From Cornus controversa (Eukaryota > Streptophyta > Magnoliopsida > Cornales > Cornaceae): a stretch of 64,000 nt of DNA. Shown piece by piece: positions 46,426 through 59,534 of this stretch. The notes under the pieces are model-generated. The model made no database searches. It saw only the letters and a program-made list of their open reading frames with translations, and was not told the origin of the DNA. The stretch covers positions 51,994,033 through 52,058,032 of the forward strand of contig CM048845.1 of the NCBI GenBank assembly GCA_026545225.1, given 5' to 3'. Numbering within the stretch: the first letter of the stretch is position 1; each line of letters starts with the position of its first letter. Both the position numbers and the translations under genes were made by a program.

Positions 46426-46565
46426 TGTAGTAACCCTTGTGGATGGGTGTGAGTGGGCAGGTGCGAAGACAGACACTGGGCTGAGCTACCACACTGACAG
46501 GGTACAAGGTGCTCAATCCCACATCGCTTGGGTGTGGAAAAGGGGATGTGCTTATATGTAGTATG
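46426..46565 (+). mobile_element. TRIM LTR fragment
   Basis: TGTAGTAACCCTTGTGGATG to TTATATGTAGTATG matches the first 140 bp of the TRIM LTR at 33575. The remaining about 110 bp are missing. It lies exactly at the break in the Tat pol sequence. Confidence 0.9.
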
Positions 46566-47600
46566 AGTTGTAAGAGTTGAACAGGATCAAGCTGATGAAG
46601 TAACTGAGAATCAATAATGGGAATGAAAGATGGGTGTTAAATGGGAGAGAGAGAAAGCAAGAGTGATTCGGAGAGGGAGGGGGCACCAGCATGATCCACA
46701 TGTCACCACGCCTTGGGGTATTTATAGACCTCAGGCATGGGGCTTATGACAGCTGTCATCCTATGTGGCACTTGGCCGCGTATCCCTTCCTTCGCCACTC
46801 CTGGTTGTAACCATGAGCCTATACCCCTCGCGGGCTTGGTCATACCCGCGAGAAACGTTGTGATGGCGCCCGCGTAGATTCACACTAGCACAACTTTAGA
46901 TACCTATGGCCCAACGAGTCTTCCTCTCAATCCTCCATACCGCACTCAACCCACCTTCCCACCTGGGACCATGACGCCATATGCTTCATTATGACACCAT
47001 GATCGCCTAGACCATATCACAGCCTGTACCTATGCCTAAATTGGTCTGTAGGACATCGTAGCCTAGTACTAATTCCCGTTCCTCAATGCTAGAAGTAACA
47101 TCGCGACAAGTTACTTTCCATATTGAAGAGAGGAATTAATAGTCTTCTACATAGCCCCTGCTACAAGGATAACCACTCGGGATTGTGAGCTGACAAGCCG
47201 CACAATGGCCCATTCATTCATGGTTCCTTGCAACCCTTGAGAATATGCCATGATTGTTAATTTAGAAGTGTCTTATAGAATCATACTTCTTTCAGAGTTG
47301 GTCCCAGAAAACACAATCCAATTACCAATCATAACATGCCCGTCAGAGAGGATTGCCCCCAATCTTCTCACTCCCTGTGCTCTTGTATGCTTTGCTAACC
47401 CCCCCATGGGGAATAAGAATTCCTTTTATGTAAATATCCCTATGCGGGGAAAGGACCATCCCTTCACGGGGAAGGGCTGACCCCGCACGGGGAGAGGCTG
47501 CCCGCGCATGGGTTAACCACACGGGCGCCTATCCCCCGCGGGCTTAACCCATACGCGGGAAGGGTGGCCCCGCGTAAGGCTTCTGGTGCTGAGCTTTATT
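46566..47600 (-). mobile_element. LTR-like promoter region of the Tat element
   Basis: No gene. A TATAAATAC box on the minus strand lies at 46719-46726. From 46790 to 47580 there are many CCCGCGGG / CCCGCGAG-type words (for example CGCGGGCTTAACCC near 47538), which also occur in the antisense ORF region (CCCGCGGGTGGG at 43429). Its position suggests the 5' LTR of the minus-strand Tat element. Both ends are unresolved. Confidence 0.45.
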
Positions 47601-48850
47601 CCCTTAGCTACTCTCTCCTCTTCCTATATCCCTTATCCTCCGTTGTTCTTTGTGTTAACCCTTATTTACAATTTCAATAAAAATAAAAACAAAAAAATGG
47701 CTTGTTATGACGAGTATATAGATGCAAAGGTCTGCCCCCAGATGCACTTATTCATTAGTAACTACATATCAAATTTACAAGCATTTTGTGTTCCATGACC
47801 AATTTTGGTGGACAAAGTCACAGAATGCTAAAAAATTGAATGCAGGAGTGTAATTTTCTCTCTATAGAAGGGGAAAGAAAAAAAAATCTTTTTTATTTAC
47901 TTTTGTCAAAAACGAAAAATAGTTTGGCTACTTTACAAGTACATGGCACATATTTAATTTAATTTAAATTTTTTTTATTTTTTTAAGACATGTTCAAGAT
48001 CAGCATTTACGTCCGTGTATTTTGACTTGTGACTAATTATTTTACACCTTTAAGATCCAGTACATATATAGCAGGATCCAGATCTGATGCACTGGAAGTT
48101 TTTAATTTTAATTAAACACTACGGAAGTCATTGTTTAACAAAGTGCTCTAATCGAGTTCGTTTCGTGAAGAGAGCTGCACAGAAAAAGAGACATTACATA
48201 CCATACAAGTTGTTCAAATAAAAATATCTCTACTATTTTAAATTAAAAAGTCATAGTTGTGTAAACATGAAAATTTAAAATTTAAGTAGTAATAATGATT
48301 CAGAATCCTCAAAAAAAAAAAAATTCAATACATGCTAGTAGTAGTGGGAACTAGATGACAATTTCTGCAACAATTTTACATTTTAAATTAAAAAGTCGTG
48401 GTTGTGTAAACATGAAAATTTAATTAATAATAATGATCCAGAATCCCCAAAAAATATTCAATACATGCTAGCAGTAGTGGGAAATAACTAGATGACAATT
48501 TCTGTAAAGTCGCTTCAAGCTACACAATTATACATAATTTATTGTTAATTTATATATTTTTCATAATTGATTATATGATCGTCTTTGGTATGAGCCCTTT
48601 TATTTTTAGTTTTAGTAAAGCATCATCCGTAGCATTTAAAGATGTCTTGTCTTGAAAATAAAAAATTGAACGTTAAAAAGATTTAATGGCTCTTCTCAGC
48701 CACCTAATAATGATATGAATAATTATTTAGTTATTATTTGCACCCAAAATGAAATTTTGGTGATGCGCCTCGTAATTAAGTTTAAAAGGGATACTTATGA
48801 CGGCACCAAGCAAATTAAGGATAAGATTTAATATGTCTAAAATATTCTTT
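47601..48850. other. AT-rich intergenic sequence with a 145-bp tandem duplication
   Basis: No gene or named element recognised. Two adjacent copies of a segment beginning TTTTAAATTAAAAAGTC lie at 48236-48380 and 48381-48509, differing by small indels. Confidence 0.65.
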
Positions 48851-48869
48851 TTAGACGTCAGTGTGAGTT

Positions 48870-50421
48870 GCGCAATGCGGAAGCGGTTGTGAAAATTAAA
48901 TTTAAAACCTAGATTGAATAATTAGGTTTACTCATTTTTTGCTTAATCTTTTAGATTATTTAATTTTAAGTCTAATTAAAATCTAAGCAATCGCACAAAA
49001 CAGGTAAATAAAATAAAGTGCAGTAAAGTAAATAATGTACTAGATATACGTGAAAAATTTAGATTAAAAAAAAAAATTCACAGGTGAGACTTTGTAACCT
49101 CGGAAAAACAAATCCACTAATGTTGAAGCAAAGTACAAGAGACTTTGTCACAAACTCACACTCACTCCACTCTGACAAGAACTTGATGTGGAACACCTCA
49201 GGCTTACAATTGCAGCTATCTCGTCCAACTGCTGCAGATTTTCGCCTAACGTTAAAATCCTCTCAGAAGGGTAAATGAAAGAATACGAACACTCAACAAG
49301 TATTTTGTTCCCTTCATAGCCCAATATTCTTCTCATTTCTCACTAACGAACAGTTGTAAAAGAAACCACACCAATAACTTGAACACGGAGAAATCTTCAA
49401 TGCAATATTCGAACAGTTGATCAAGCAAATAGAGACACCCTAAATCACTCAGTGAATGTGTGTGCTCTCAAAAATATAAATAAAGAATTTGAGGAAAAAA
49501 TCATTTGTTAGAAAATATCACAATGTTTTTTCTCTTTAGAATATGAATTTATGTTAAGTTGAAAGCTTAATGAGAGAGAAACCTTATGAAATTTTTATAG
49601 AGATTAAAAATCCTAATTTTTCTTGAAAAATAAGTTAAAAATCATTAGGAAACAAGTCCTAACATTTTTGAAAAGTTCAGGGTCAAAACAAGACTCTATA
49701 AGACAAATTTTGCCAGAGCAGAAGCATGGACTGGTCCAGCCTATTCTTGGACCGGTCTAGACTTTTGTCTATCCAAAATTGATATAATACTCCGCTCTAA
49801 CACATGGTATGATACTGTCTGCTTTGGGCCTGAGCCTGCACGGTTTTACTCTTGGATTTTACCCTAAGCATATCCAGGCGATGTGGGATTGAGCACCCTG
49901 TAGCCTGCCAATGTGGTAGCTCGGCCCAGTATCTTTTCTTGCACCCGCCCATATCACACCAACCTATAAGAGTCACTACAATCCACCCCGTGGGTGACTA
50001 CAATTGATATCTCGAGACTTCTTGGACCGGTCCAGATTTGAGCTGGACCAGTCCAACCTTAAATATTTAAGCAGTTTGCTCAAAACTCCCTCTATTGAAG
50101 GTTGGAACCTCCTGGTTTGAAATATATATGTTCTCAGCACTTTACCTGGATTTTGTGACTCTCATATGTGATCAACGATTTCCTCATGCACTTAGAACCA
50201 TCTCGAAACTTCAATCAATTGAATCTTTGTTCAGACCATTGATGGTTTCTTCTAAAGATTCAAGCTTCATCCTTTGACTCTTGCATGGTCGGTGTATAAC
50301 TTCATACTCACTTTGAGACCTCAATTACATGATCAATGACCAGAATATAAAGCAAAGATTACAACTCGATCATGTTTGGTTTTGACACTGAAGATTACCA
50401 ATTACAAAAATATACGTCACA
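48870..50421 (-). mobile_element. Copia (SIRE/Maximus-like) 3' LTR, minus orientation
   Basis: It follows, on the minus strand, the purine tract CCAAAGGGGGAGATTG (50422-50437) typical of SIRE-like elements; the LTR would start TGTGACGTATATTTTTG at 50423 or 50421. GACCGGTCCAG-type repeats occur at 49734-49760 and 50020-50060. The left end lies near 48850-48900 (CAACCGCTTCCGCATTGCG on the minus strand). A TRIM remnant is inserted at 49783-50002. Confidence 0.6.
49783..50002 (-). mobile_element. Internally deleted TRIM with ATTGA duplication
   Basis: An almost full TRIM LTR (49783-49980) is followed by a stub of the internal region (ATCCACCCCGTGG) and the last bases of the second LTR (GACTACA). 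ATTGA flanks it at 49778-49782 and 50003-50007. The terminal TG has mutated to TA. Confidence 0.8.
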
Positions 50422-51702
50422 ATCTCCCCCTTTGGCAATTTCATGACAAAATCAACCTAAACAATTATAACATAAACACTAGAAAATCATATTACAATAT
50501 GTCCCAAATACAAAAAATATATATATCTTAAAGATCTCAGAGCATCATGAGCAAGCTTCCAAACTTCATACGTAGTGTCTGCCAGAAACCTATAAAATCT
50601 GCTCATCATGCAAACAACACTATCAGTGAAAGCTTAATCAAGAAAAATATAATGATAACAAGTATCATTAAATAATCTCCAAAATCCCCTTTAATTATAT
50701 AACCAATGAATTATACTATCTCCCCACATGTCTCAAAGAAAACATATATCTCCCCTTTTGTCAAAGCACCTATATAAGTTTCCACCTTTTTGGAACAAAT
50801 TGACAAATTATAAATAATGAGAACAAGAGAGAACCAAACAACACATGATTAAGTGAGATATAATCTCCAATCAAATATATTACATAAGTCTCAAAATTAT
50901 GGAGTGTGTGGCACAAGCATAGGAAAAAAAAAAGCATAGAGCATATCATGTCTAAGCAAATAAAAATATAGAATATAACAAATTTAAGCATCAAGTCTAG
51001 ACATAAACAGAACTAACTACTCAAAGTCTAGCAAAACATAAACTAGGTCTAAATCATAAAGACTCAATCCTCATCATCATCACCATGAGCTCCAGAAGTT
51101 TCAAGAAGGGCTCTCATAATAATGCTTCAAGCTTTGAAAACTTCTTCTTCAAATGCTTCTCTAACCCCTTCATGGATTGATTGTACTATCTAGCAGTCAA
51201 AGCATGATTAGAATCTAGAACATAAAGTCCAGTAATAGGAACATTGTCATCACTCTCATCCACAACCTCTTGCATAATATGATGTCTTGCAGTTTCCTTT
51301 TGAGCTCTTTATTTCATCTTATTAGTTATTGAAAACTTACCACTTGAAGCAGTGAACTTCCCTTTGGGATTCATAACTAGAGCATTTGAAGGAATATAAA
51401 CATTCTTTGCCTTGAGAATTTTTATCACAATCAAAGGAAAGGGCAAAGCATTTGTAGGCCTAGAATCATTTGTCTCTTGAATCATAGTCCTCAAAATAGT
51501 AGCCGACACATTAATTTATCACCATTCATAATGTAATACAAGATCTCACCTCGATGCCGTGACAAATCACCCTTATACTCATGAGGGTAAGGAGTGTAGG
51601 AGATAATCAAGTTCAATGCAAAGACATTGTCAGTAATGTAGGCACTTGGAATTTTATTCTCAAGCAATGGAGCATTCAGTTCACACAACATCCTAATGAT
51701 TT
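50422..51702 (-). mobile_element. 3' region of a SIRE-like copia element with an ORF remnant
   Basis: On the minus strand 51702-51500 encodes LNAPLLENKIPSAYITDNVFALNL... DLSRHRGEILYYIMNGDK. This resembles the plant-transposon-protein domain found in the env-like ORF of some retroelements. It continues in other frames to about 51090 (GDDDED), followed by noncoding sequence with several GGGGAGATA-type purine motifs (50435, 50705, 50755) and the polypurine tract at 50422-50437. Protease, integrase and RT are not in the window. Confidence 0.5.
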
Positions 51703-54700
51703 TAAAATACCCCCCATAAAATTTCGCGCATGAGGTGGCCAGTCTCATACACAAAACCTGAGGAATATTAACCACTGATAGCAACAAGCATAGATGCAAA
51801 AGAAAGAAATAGAATAATTACTAAAAGCTGAACAGAAATCCCATTGAACTGAAATAATTGATAAATAAATAAATATATTATGGTAATACAATTTGAAAGT
51901 CCCGTAACCCAAGGACCCCTTAACCACAAAGTCTCAAAAGTTCATAGTATGACTCTTGAAGAAGACAAGTTCCTACCCTGTAACTGATGAGATGAGACGT
52001 CTGCTACAATCAAACCCTAAAACTCTATCCTCGTGGTGGAACCTGTCTGAAACCTGAAATATCAACACAGTGGGTTAAACCCACGAGCAAGTTCTATCTA
52101 TTACATCCCAATCAGAGAACCAATATACATACCCTCAGTATAAGGGACACAAAATAAGTCTATAGATTTAACCTACAAGTTATTCTTTTACCTAGTTTCG
52201 TATTTTCAAAACAACAGTCAGTATTTATAATATTCCACCCAAACCCTTATTATGCAAACGTGAACACATTCCTTACGTTCAGCAGAAATAAACATAATAT
52301 AAAATAATATCAAGTTTAAGCAATCCTAACATGCCATCATTTAATCTTTTGATACCTTAATAGGTATAGATATATACATACTAGTCATTTCCTATTTAGC
52401 TCATGTTTTCAGAAGTAAAATCATCTTATACATTGTTCCAACACACCCTTATCATCCAACAATGAACACATTCTTTAAGTTCAAAATAAAGAAAACATGT
52501 GCTTACACATATAGATACCTTATTAGATATGGGCGATCCTGACACGCCAAATAAAATATATAGATACCTTATTAGGTATGGGCGATCCTAACACGCCAAA
52601 TAAAATGTATAGATACCTTATTAGGTATGGGCGATCCTGACACGCCGGGCAATCCTGACATGCCAAATAAAATGCATAGATACCTTATTAGGTATGGGCG
52701 ATCCTGACACGCCGGGCAATCCTTACATGCTAAATAAAATACATAGATACCTTATTAGGTATGGGCGATCCTGACACGCCGGGCAATCCTTACATGCCAA
52801 AATAAAATGCATAGATACATTCCAATATGCAATATAAAATAACAAGGTGCATTATGATTTAAATTTGCACAACCGTTATTTCAAATCATCCAACATGAAA
52901 TTATCATCATAACACAAATCGTTCACAAGTAGACTATAATCAAGTATTTGATGGGCATTTATATCCTTAAAGGAAAATATATTCAAATAAACCAAATAAC
53001 CCAAGTATCCATTATAGAAACAATTTCCCAACTCAATCTCCAATGCACTCAATTCTACGAGGGAGTCTAAACCTAACTTTTATCTAGGTTTATGGGCCTA
53101 TTCCACTTCTCAGAACCCTATTAAATCATTCTGGAATTTTCTAGAATTTTTGAAATATTTTCAACAAATAAGGGAAGGTGAAAACCCAACTTTTAGACAC
53201 TTTAAAAATTAATTGAACACCAAGGGAAGCTCATTTTGAGATGAAAATTTAAACCCAATTTTATCTAACCTCCAGAAAGTTACAGCATAAATTTGGAAAT
53301 TTTTGAAATTATAAAAGTATTTTCCAAAATTACAGAAAGTGAAAAATCCAACTTTTAGACACTTTAAAAATCAATTGAACAACAAGGAAAGATCATTTTG
53401 AGTTGAAAAATTAAGCCCAAGTGTATTTAGCCTCCAGAGAGTTATAGTAAAAATTTCGGAATTTTTGGAAATTTCTAAGTATTTTCTAAAATTAAAGAAG
53501 CTAAAAAAAATAGTTTTTAGACACTTTAAAAATTAATTTAAAGAGAATGGTAAACCATTTCGACATGAAATTTAAACCCCAAGCTCCTTAAGCTCCCAGG
53601 AAGTTGCCATAAAATTTTTGGAATTTTTAGAATTATAAAAGTATTTTTAAAAAATGATTTTCACAATTTTTAAATTTTTCCAAAAATTTCAAAAATACAA
53701 AAGAAATATCAAAACTATTCGGAATGGGCCCATATTGGACCCAGAGGTGGGCCCCCGCGAGTGGGGCCCAAAAAACCTTTTCCAGCGCCGGCGGGACGCG
53801 CCCCCACTCATCGGCGGCGCGCGTGGGGAACACGCGCGCTGGAGCTTTTCTTCCCCAGCGCGCTGGGGGGTTTTCCGGCGTGTTTTCGAGCGTGCCCCGA
53901 CCTCCGTTCAGCCTGATTTTTGTACCATTCTTCTCCTCTTGATCCCCTCTACCCATTGGTACAAAAAGCCCCATAAAAAATTGTCCGAATCAAAAACTCC
54001 TAATTTACAAGTTCTAGGGTTCTTCGCAAAATTTAAAAATTTCAACTCAAATTTCTCACGATCTATTTTATTAAAGATCAAGGGTTGTTTTGTAAACCAT
54101 CACAACAGAGAAGGCTTACGAATTAACATCTTTTTGCATCCTAAAGTCATGCATAAATCGATTGCTACACAATTTACACATATATGAAATATATATATGC
54201 ATATATTCTTATATATATATATCTATACTCCTATATACAATTTAGCATAATAAATTCCCACAAAATTTATCCACAAGAAGCAACAAAACAAAATACAATT
54301 CTAAACAGATTTTCAATATAAACCAAATTCATAAACCTAGACTATGCATACGGATTCAAAGGGGAAGAGAAGAATCAAACTTGCCTCTTTGACCAATCAA
54401 CTTGTTCACCCGGTCGTCACTCCCTTCTCTCTTTCGTTTACTTCCTCAGTCCTGTGCGTAAAGCAACGGCAAAAACCCTAATTTCTTCTTTTTCCTTTTG
54501 TCTTAATTATTATTCTATTATTGATTTTTCTAAAACTAAATAAAATCAAAATAATAATAATACAAGCAATAATAATATAATTATAACCTTGGCCCAACAT
54601 TTTAAACATAATCTTAGCCCAATCATTCCAGCCCAAATTCCTCCCTAGCCCAAACCAAAGCATTTAAAAGATTTAAATAAAACAACACATAATAAATAAC

Positions 54701-54994
54701 AATTCACATAAAATGATAAAAATAAATAAATAAATAAACAGAGAAGTTTACATGAAATGATTGAAATCTATAAAATATAACAATCCACATAAAATGATAA
54801 CATTCAAACTTATCAATTCACATGAAATGATAAAATGCATATAAAGGAAAATCAACTCACATAAAACGATAAAATATAGAGACAATGCATTTCACATGAG
54901 TTAATAATAATAAAAATATAATAATAATAATAATAATATAAAGCAATTCAAATTTCTTTAAAATAATTGCCGTCCAAATTTCTGGGGTATTACA
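51703..54994 (-). mobile_element. Solo LTR, copy E of the TGTAATACCCC family
   Basis: 3292 bp, minus orientation: starts TGTAATACCCCAGAAATTTGG (54994) and ends GGTATTTTA (51703, consensus TTTCA). Internal parts match copies A, B and F: minisatellite (52520-52805), AT-rich degenerate repeats (53100-53690), GC-rich block (53725-53925). Flanks GATTT and TTCAT do not match, so the target duplication is lost or one end was altered. Confidence 0.82.
52515..52810 (-). repeat. Minisatellite in solo LTR E
   Basis: Five units of the same family as at 14488, here reading ATACCTTATTAGGTATGGGC with CGATCCTGACACGCC; two units lack the second half. Confidence 0.85.
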
Positions 54995-55318
54995 TTCATT
55001 CTATGGATATGTTGATTTACCTACTATAATGTGTAAGGAAGGCTATATATATATATATAATATATTTTATATATAGGAGGCTCAGTTCTACTTCTATTCC
55101 CTTTAACCAATACATTTGTTTCTTAATTTTCAGAATATGAGCCTTATCACATTGGAGAGGACCACAGTTGTTCCTCTCACCTCATCAATTTCAGCAGAAA
55201 TAAACATTAGTAAGCAACAAAAAGTTCTAGTCAGAGAAATACAAGATGGTGAGAGCTAGTCCATGATAATTTAGGAGCCTGAAATTTCAATGGTGCACGT
55301 GTTCAAATGATAATAATG
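54995..55318. other. Short spacer, no gene
   Basis: AT-rich sequence between solo LTR E and the TRIM array, possibly the continuation of the copia element at 50422-51702. An AT run lies at 55047-55070. Confidence 0.4.
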
Positions 55319-55478
55319 TGTAATAACCCGTTCCAACACATGGTATGATATTGTCTGCTCTCACACCCATCCACAAGGGTTACTATAATCTACCCCTACG
55401 AAAGGCCCGACGTCCTCATCGGCACACTTCCGGCTGGGTTCAAGCTCTGATACCAACTGTAATACCCCGCTCCAACGC

Positions 55479-58400
55479 TGTAATACCCCGTAATTTGAGG
55501 ATATCTAAATTGGGTTTTTATTTGTTTGATGAAGTTTTTAATTATTTAAATGCTTTAATTAATTTTGTCAATGCCTGTTTTTATATGTTTAATGTGGATG
55601 TTTGAATTGTTGTCAAGTGTTGATTGAGTTTAATTGTGTGTTAAATATTTGTTTTAAATATAGTTTTTTTTTCTGTCTAATAAAAATATGTTGGTTTGGG
55701 CTATATTTTCTTTATTTTTGTTTTATTATTATTATTATTAGGTTGGGCTGGGCTATATATATGTTTATATATAGTTGGGATAAATATTTTATATTTATTA
55801 GTTTAATTATTTAAGAATATTAAATAAGAGAAAAGGAATTAAGGTTCAGTAGTTTCTAGGTACAGAGGATTCCTATGCACAGATAGGGAGAAAACGGTAG
55901 ACGCTAGGAAAAGAAAAAAAAAAAAATTTTTGCTCAACATTACAAGGCAAGTTTGAACTCTTCTCTTCCCCTTTGAATCTGTATACATATATATATTTGT
56001 ATATACATGTTGCTGGAATATATGTATAATATATATATTAATTGTATAGACATGTTACTAGAAATTTGTATTCAATTAATTATGAAATTAAATGATTTTG
56101 CATACTAAGAATAATTCTATAAATTAAACATAAAAATTTTGGAGTTTTGGTACTGTTTTAGGATATTTTTGCATATGTATATACATGTATATATGACTGT
56201 TACGACTGTATAGGCGGCTTTATATATATATATATATATATATAAACATGAAATTGGGTTTACTGTATTCATCATTTTTGAACATTTTTGTTTCGATTAA
56301 AAGGTAGATCTTACTTCCTAAAACAATCCTTGAAAGTTTGGTTGTGAACCGTTGGGTAGATTGATGGGAAATTGAGTTTGAAATTTTAGATTCTCGAAAC
56401 TTGAAATTAGGCGTTTTTAATTTACACCGCGAGAGGGGCTGGTTTTAGTACCAATGCGTAGCTTAGATCGATACGAGTTCAATGGTATATTCATATGCGC
56501 GATTCAGTGCCCGGAAGTAATCCGAAAGTGATCGGGAAGTTTCTCCACCATTGTTTGTTGTGTGGAGGCTTCAGGAAGAAGAAGAGAGAAATAAAGAAAA
56601 AAAAAGGTGGTCACGCGTCCCGCCGGAGCGTGGGGGCGCGTGCCACCGGCGCCGATGGTCGGAAAAGTATTTTTGGGTCCCATTCGCGGGGGCCCACCTC
56701 TAGGTCTGATATGGGCCCATTCCGAATTATTTTATTATTTTTTTTGAATTTTTGAAATTTTTGGAAAAAACTTGAAAATTTGGAAAATCATTTTTTTTAA
56801 ATACTTTTATAATTCTAAAAATTCCCAAAATTTTATGTCAACTTTCTGGGAGATTAAGGAACGTGGGGTTTAAATTTCATGTCGAAATGATTTACCATTG
56901 CCTTTAAATTAATTTTTAAAGTGTCTAAAAACTGGATTTTTTAGTTTCTTTAATTTTAGAAAATACTTATAAAGTTCTGAAAATTTCCAAATTTTTACCG
57001 TAACTTTATGGAGGCTAAATACACTTTGGTTTAAATTTTAAACTCAAAATGATCTTCTTTTATTGTTCAATTGATTTTTAAAGTGTCCAAAAGTTGGGTT
57101 TTTCACTTTCTGTAATTTTAGAAAATACTTTTATAATTCTAAAAATTCCCAAATTTTTACTGCAACTTTCTGGAGGTTAAATAAACTTGGTTTTAAATTT
57201 TCATCTCGAAATGAGCTTCCCTTGGTGTTCAATTAATTTTTAAAGTGTCTAGAAGTTGGGTTTTCACCTTCTTTTATTTGTTGAAAATATTTTTAAAATT
57301 CTAGAAGATTCTAGAATGATTTAATAGGGTTCTTAGAAGTAGAATAGTTCTAGAAACCTAGATAAGAGTTTGGTTTAAACTCCCTCATAGATTTGAGTAC
57401 ATTGGGGGTTGGATTGGGTGTTTGTTTCTAAAGTGGTTAAATTGTGTTATTTGATTTACTTGAATGTATTTTCCTTTAAGGATATAAATGCCCATTAAAT
57501 ACTTAATTATAGCTTACTTGTGAACGATTTGTCTTGTGGTGATAATTTCATGTCGGATAATTTGAATTACTTAGTTTGTGCAAAATAAAATCATAATGCA
57601 CTTTGTTTATTTTATGTTTCCTATTGGGAATGCATCTATGCATTTTATTTGTTCATGTAAGGATTGCCCAGCATGTCAGGATCGCACATACCTAATAAGG
57701 TATCTATACATTTTATTTTGGCATGTAAGGATTGCCCAGCGTGTCAGGATCGCCCATACATAATAAGGTATCTATGCATTATATTTGGCATGTTGGGATT
57801 GCCAAGGCGTGTCGGGATCGCCTAATACCTAATAAGGTATTTATGTATTATATTTGGCATGTTGGGATTGCCAAGGCGTGTTGGGATCGCCTAATACCTA
57901 ATAAGGTATCTACGCATTATATTTGGCATGTTGGGATTGCCAAGGCGTGTCGGGATCGCCTAATACCTAATAAGGTATCTATGCATTATATTTGGCATGT
58001 TGGGATTGCCAAGGCGTGTCGGGATCGCCAAACACCTAATATGGTATCTTTATATTTTATTTGGAGTAAGTTAAGATTGCCTAATATCTAGTAAGAACGT
58101 TTCTCGGTATATATTCGAGCATGTTACGATTATTTCTTGTATAAACTTAAAACTAGTCTGCACTTGCATTAAGACAACTGATGTGTTAGTGTAGGGTGTG
58201 GGGCGGCTCTATTCTTGGGTCATAGGGTTAATTGGGGATATATATTTATGAGCTGGTAGGTTATCTTTAATTGTATATAAACATAAATTTGTTGTCTTGG
58301 GAAAGGATTATTGGTGAAGGCAGGATAAGTTTGCCTAATACCTTGTAAGGCATTTGTAGAATATATGGGAGAAGGCATGTTAGGATTGTCTATGGTTTGA

Positions 58401-58973
58401 ACTTAGAAATTTGTTTTATTTGTATTGTGATAATAGATGGGTTAGTTCAGAACATAGTTCTAGTTACTTCTAAGATAGGAGATTTAATGACTAAACGGTA
58501 TAATTATATCTATATGTCTTTACTGTCCTCATATAGAGGGTATGTTTATCGGTTCTCTGATTGGGTTGTAGTAGAGAGAATTTGCTCGTAGGTTTAACCC
58601 ACTTTGTTGATATTTCAGGTTTCAGACAGTTTTTATCTGGAGATTTGTGTGTGGAGTTCGTAGAGCTTGACAATCATTCATTCCTTACCATACTTTAGTG
58701 TAGGGACTTAAATCTATTCATAAAATTTTACTTTTATGTTTTTTTGGTTAAGGGGTCCGTGGGATTACCAGACTTCCAAGTTCTATCAATCAGAATAATA
58801 TAATGTTATTTAACATGATTATTTATTTCAGTTAGACTTTCCTTTCAGCATTTATAATTCTTTTTCTTTTGTCATTGTATTCTATGCTTGTTTGCTATCA
58901 ATTGTTAGTATCCCTCAAGTTTTGTGTATGAGACTGGCCTCCTCATGCGCGAAATTTTCTGGGGGGTATTTCA
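55479..58973 (+). mobile_element. Solo LTR, copy F, inserted in the TRIM array
   Basis: 3495 bp from TGTAATACCCCGTAATTTG to GGGGGGTATTTCA. Flanks AACGC (55474-55478) and AACGT (58974-58978) match at four of five, and the broken TRIM sequence CTCCAACG|TTCACATCC joins up across it. Inside: (AT)n at 56221-56244, GC-rich block 56600-56725, AT-rich degenerate repeats 56730-57330, minisatellite 57650-58065. Confidence 0.88.
57650..58065 (+). repeat. Minisatellite in solo LTR F, 67-bp then 69-bp units
   Basis: Units start near 57652, 57720, 57787, 57856, 57925 and 57994. The last four are 69 bp, more alike, and carry TGTTGGGATTGCCAAGG. Because 69 is a multiple of three, a repeated 23-residue frame stays open (57732-58091); this is not taken as a gene. 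Confidence 0.88.
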
Positions 58974-59534
58974 AACGTTCACATCCCATTTTCCACACCC
59001 AAGCGATGTGGGATTGAGTACCCAGGCCCGATGTCCTCGTCCGCACAAGGCACACTTCCGGTTGGGTTCAATCTCTGATACCAACTGTAATAACCCGCTC
59101 CAACGTTCACATCCTATTTTTCACACCCAAGCGATATGGGATTGAGTATCCTGTCAATGTCTGTCTTTGCACCCGCCTACTCACACCCGTCCACAAGGGT
59201 TACTACAATCCACCCCCTACAAGGCCCGACGTCCTCGTCGGCACAAGGCACACTTTCGGCTGGGTTCAAGCTCTGATACCAACTGTAATACCCCACTTCA
59301 ACATATGGTATGATATTGTCCACTTTTGGACTAAGCCCGCACGGTTTTGTTCTTGGGTTTTACCTTAAAAGACCTCATACAATTTGAACAGAACATACTA
59401 CATATAAGCACATCACATTTTTTCACACCCAGGCGATGTGGGATTGAGTACCCTGTACCCTGTCAGTGTGGTAGCTCAGCCCAATGTCTGTCTTCGCACC
59501 CATCCACTCAAACCCATCCACAAGAGTTACTACA

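Larger units (their letters stand above)
55319..59534 (-). mobile_element. Tandem TRIM array split by a solo LTR
   Basis: Reading along the plus strand: LTR (55319-55387, internally deleted), internal (55388-55457), LTR start (55458-55478), [solo LTR F], LTR rest (58979-59021), internal (59022-59085), partial LTR (59086-59207), internal (59208-59283), full LTR (59284-59534, 251 bp). Each internal segment ends CTCTGATACCAAC, the complement of the tRNA-Met primer site. Outer flanks TAATG (55314-55318) and TATTG (59535-59539) match at four of five. Four LTR-derived and three internal segments imply recombination between TRIM copies. Confidence 0.85.

Noticed and set aside
57650..58065. Regularly spaced repeats resembling a CRISPR array
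   Set aside because: Units are contiguous tandem repeats without unique spacers, in a plant retroelement.
57732..58091. 119-codon frame with a 23-residue repeat
   Set aside because: It arises because the minisatellite unit is 69 bp. The array is in an LTR and other copies with 67-bp units break the frame.
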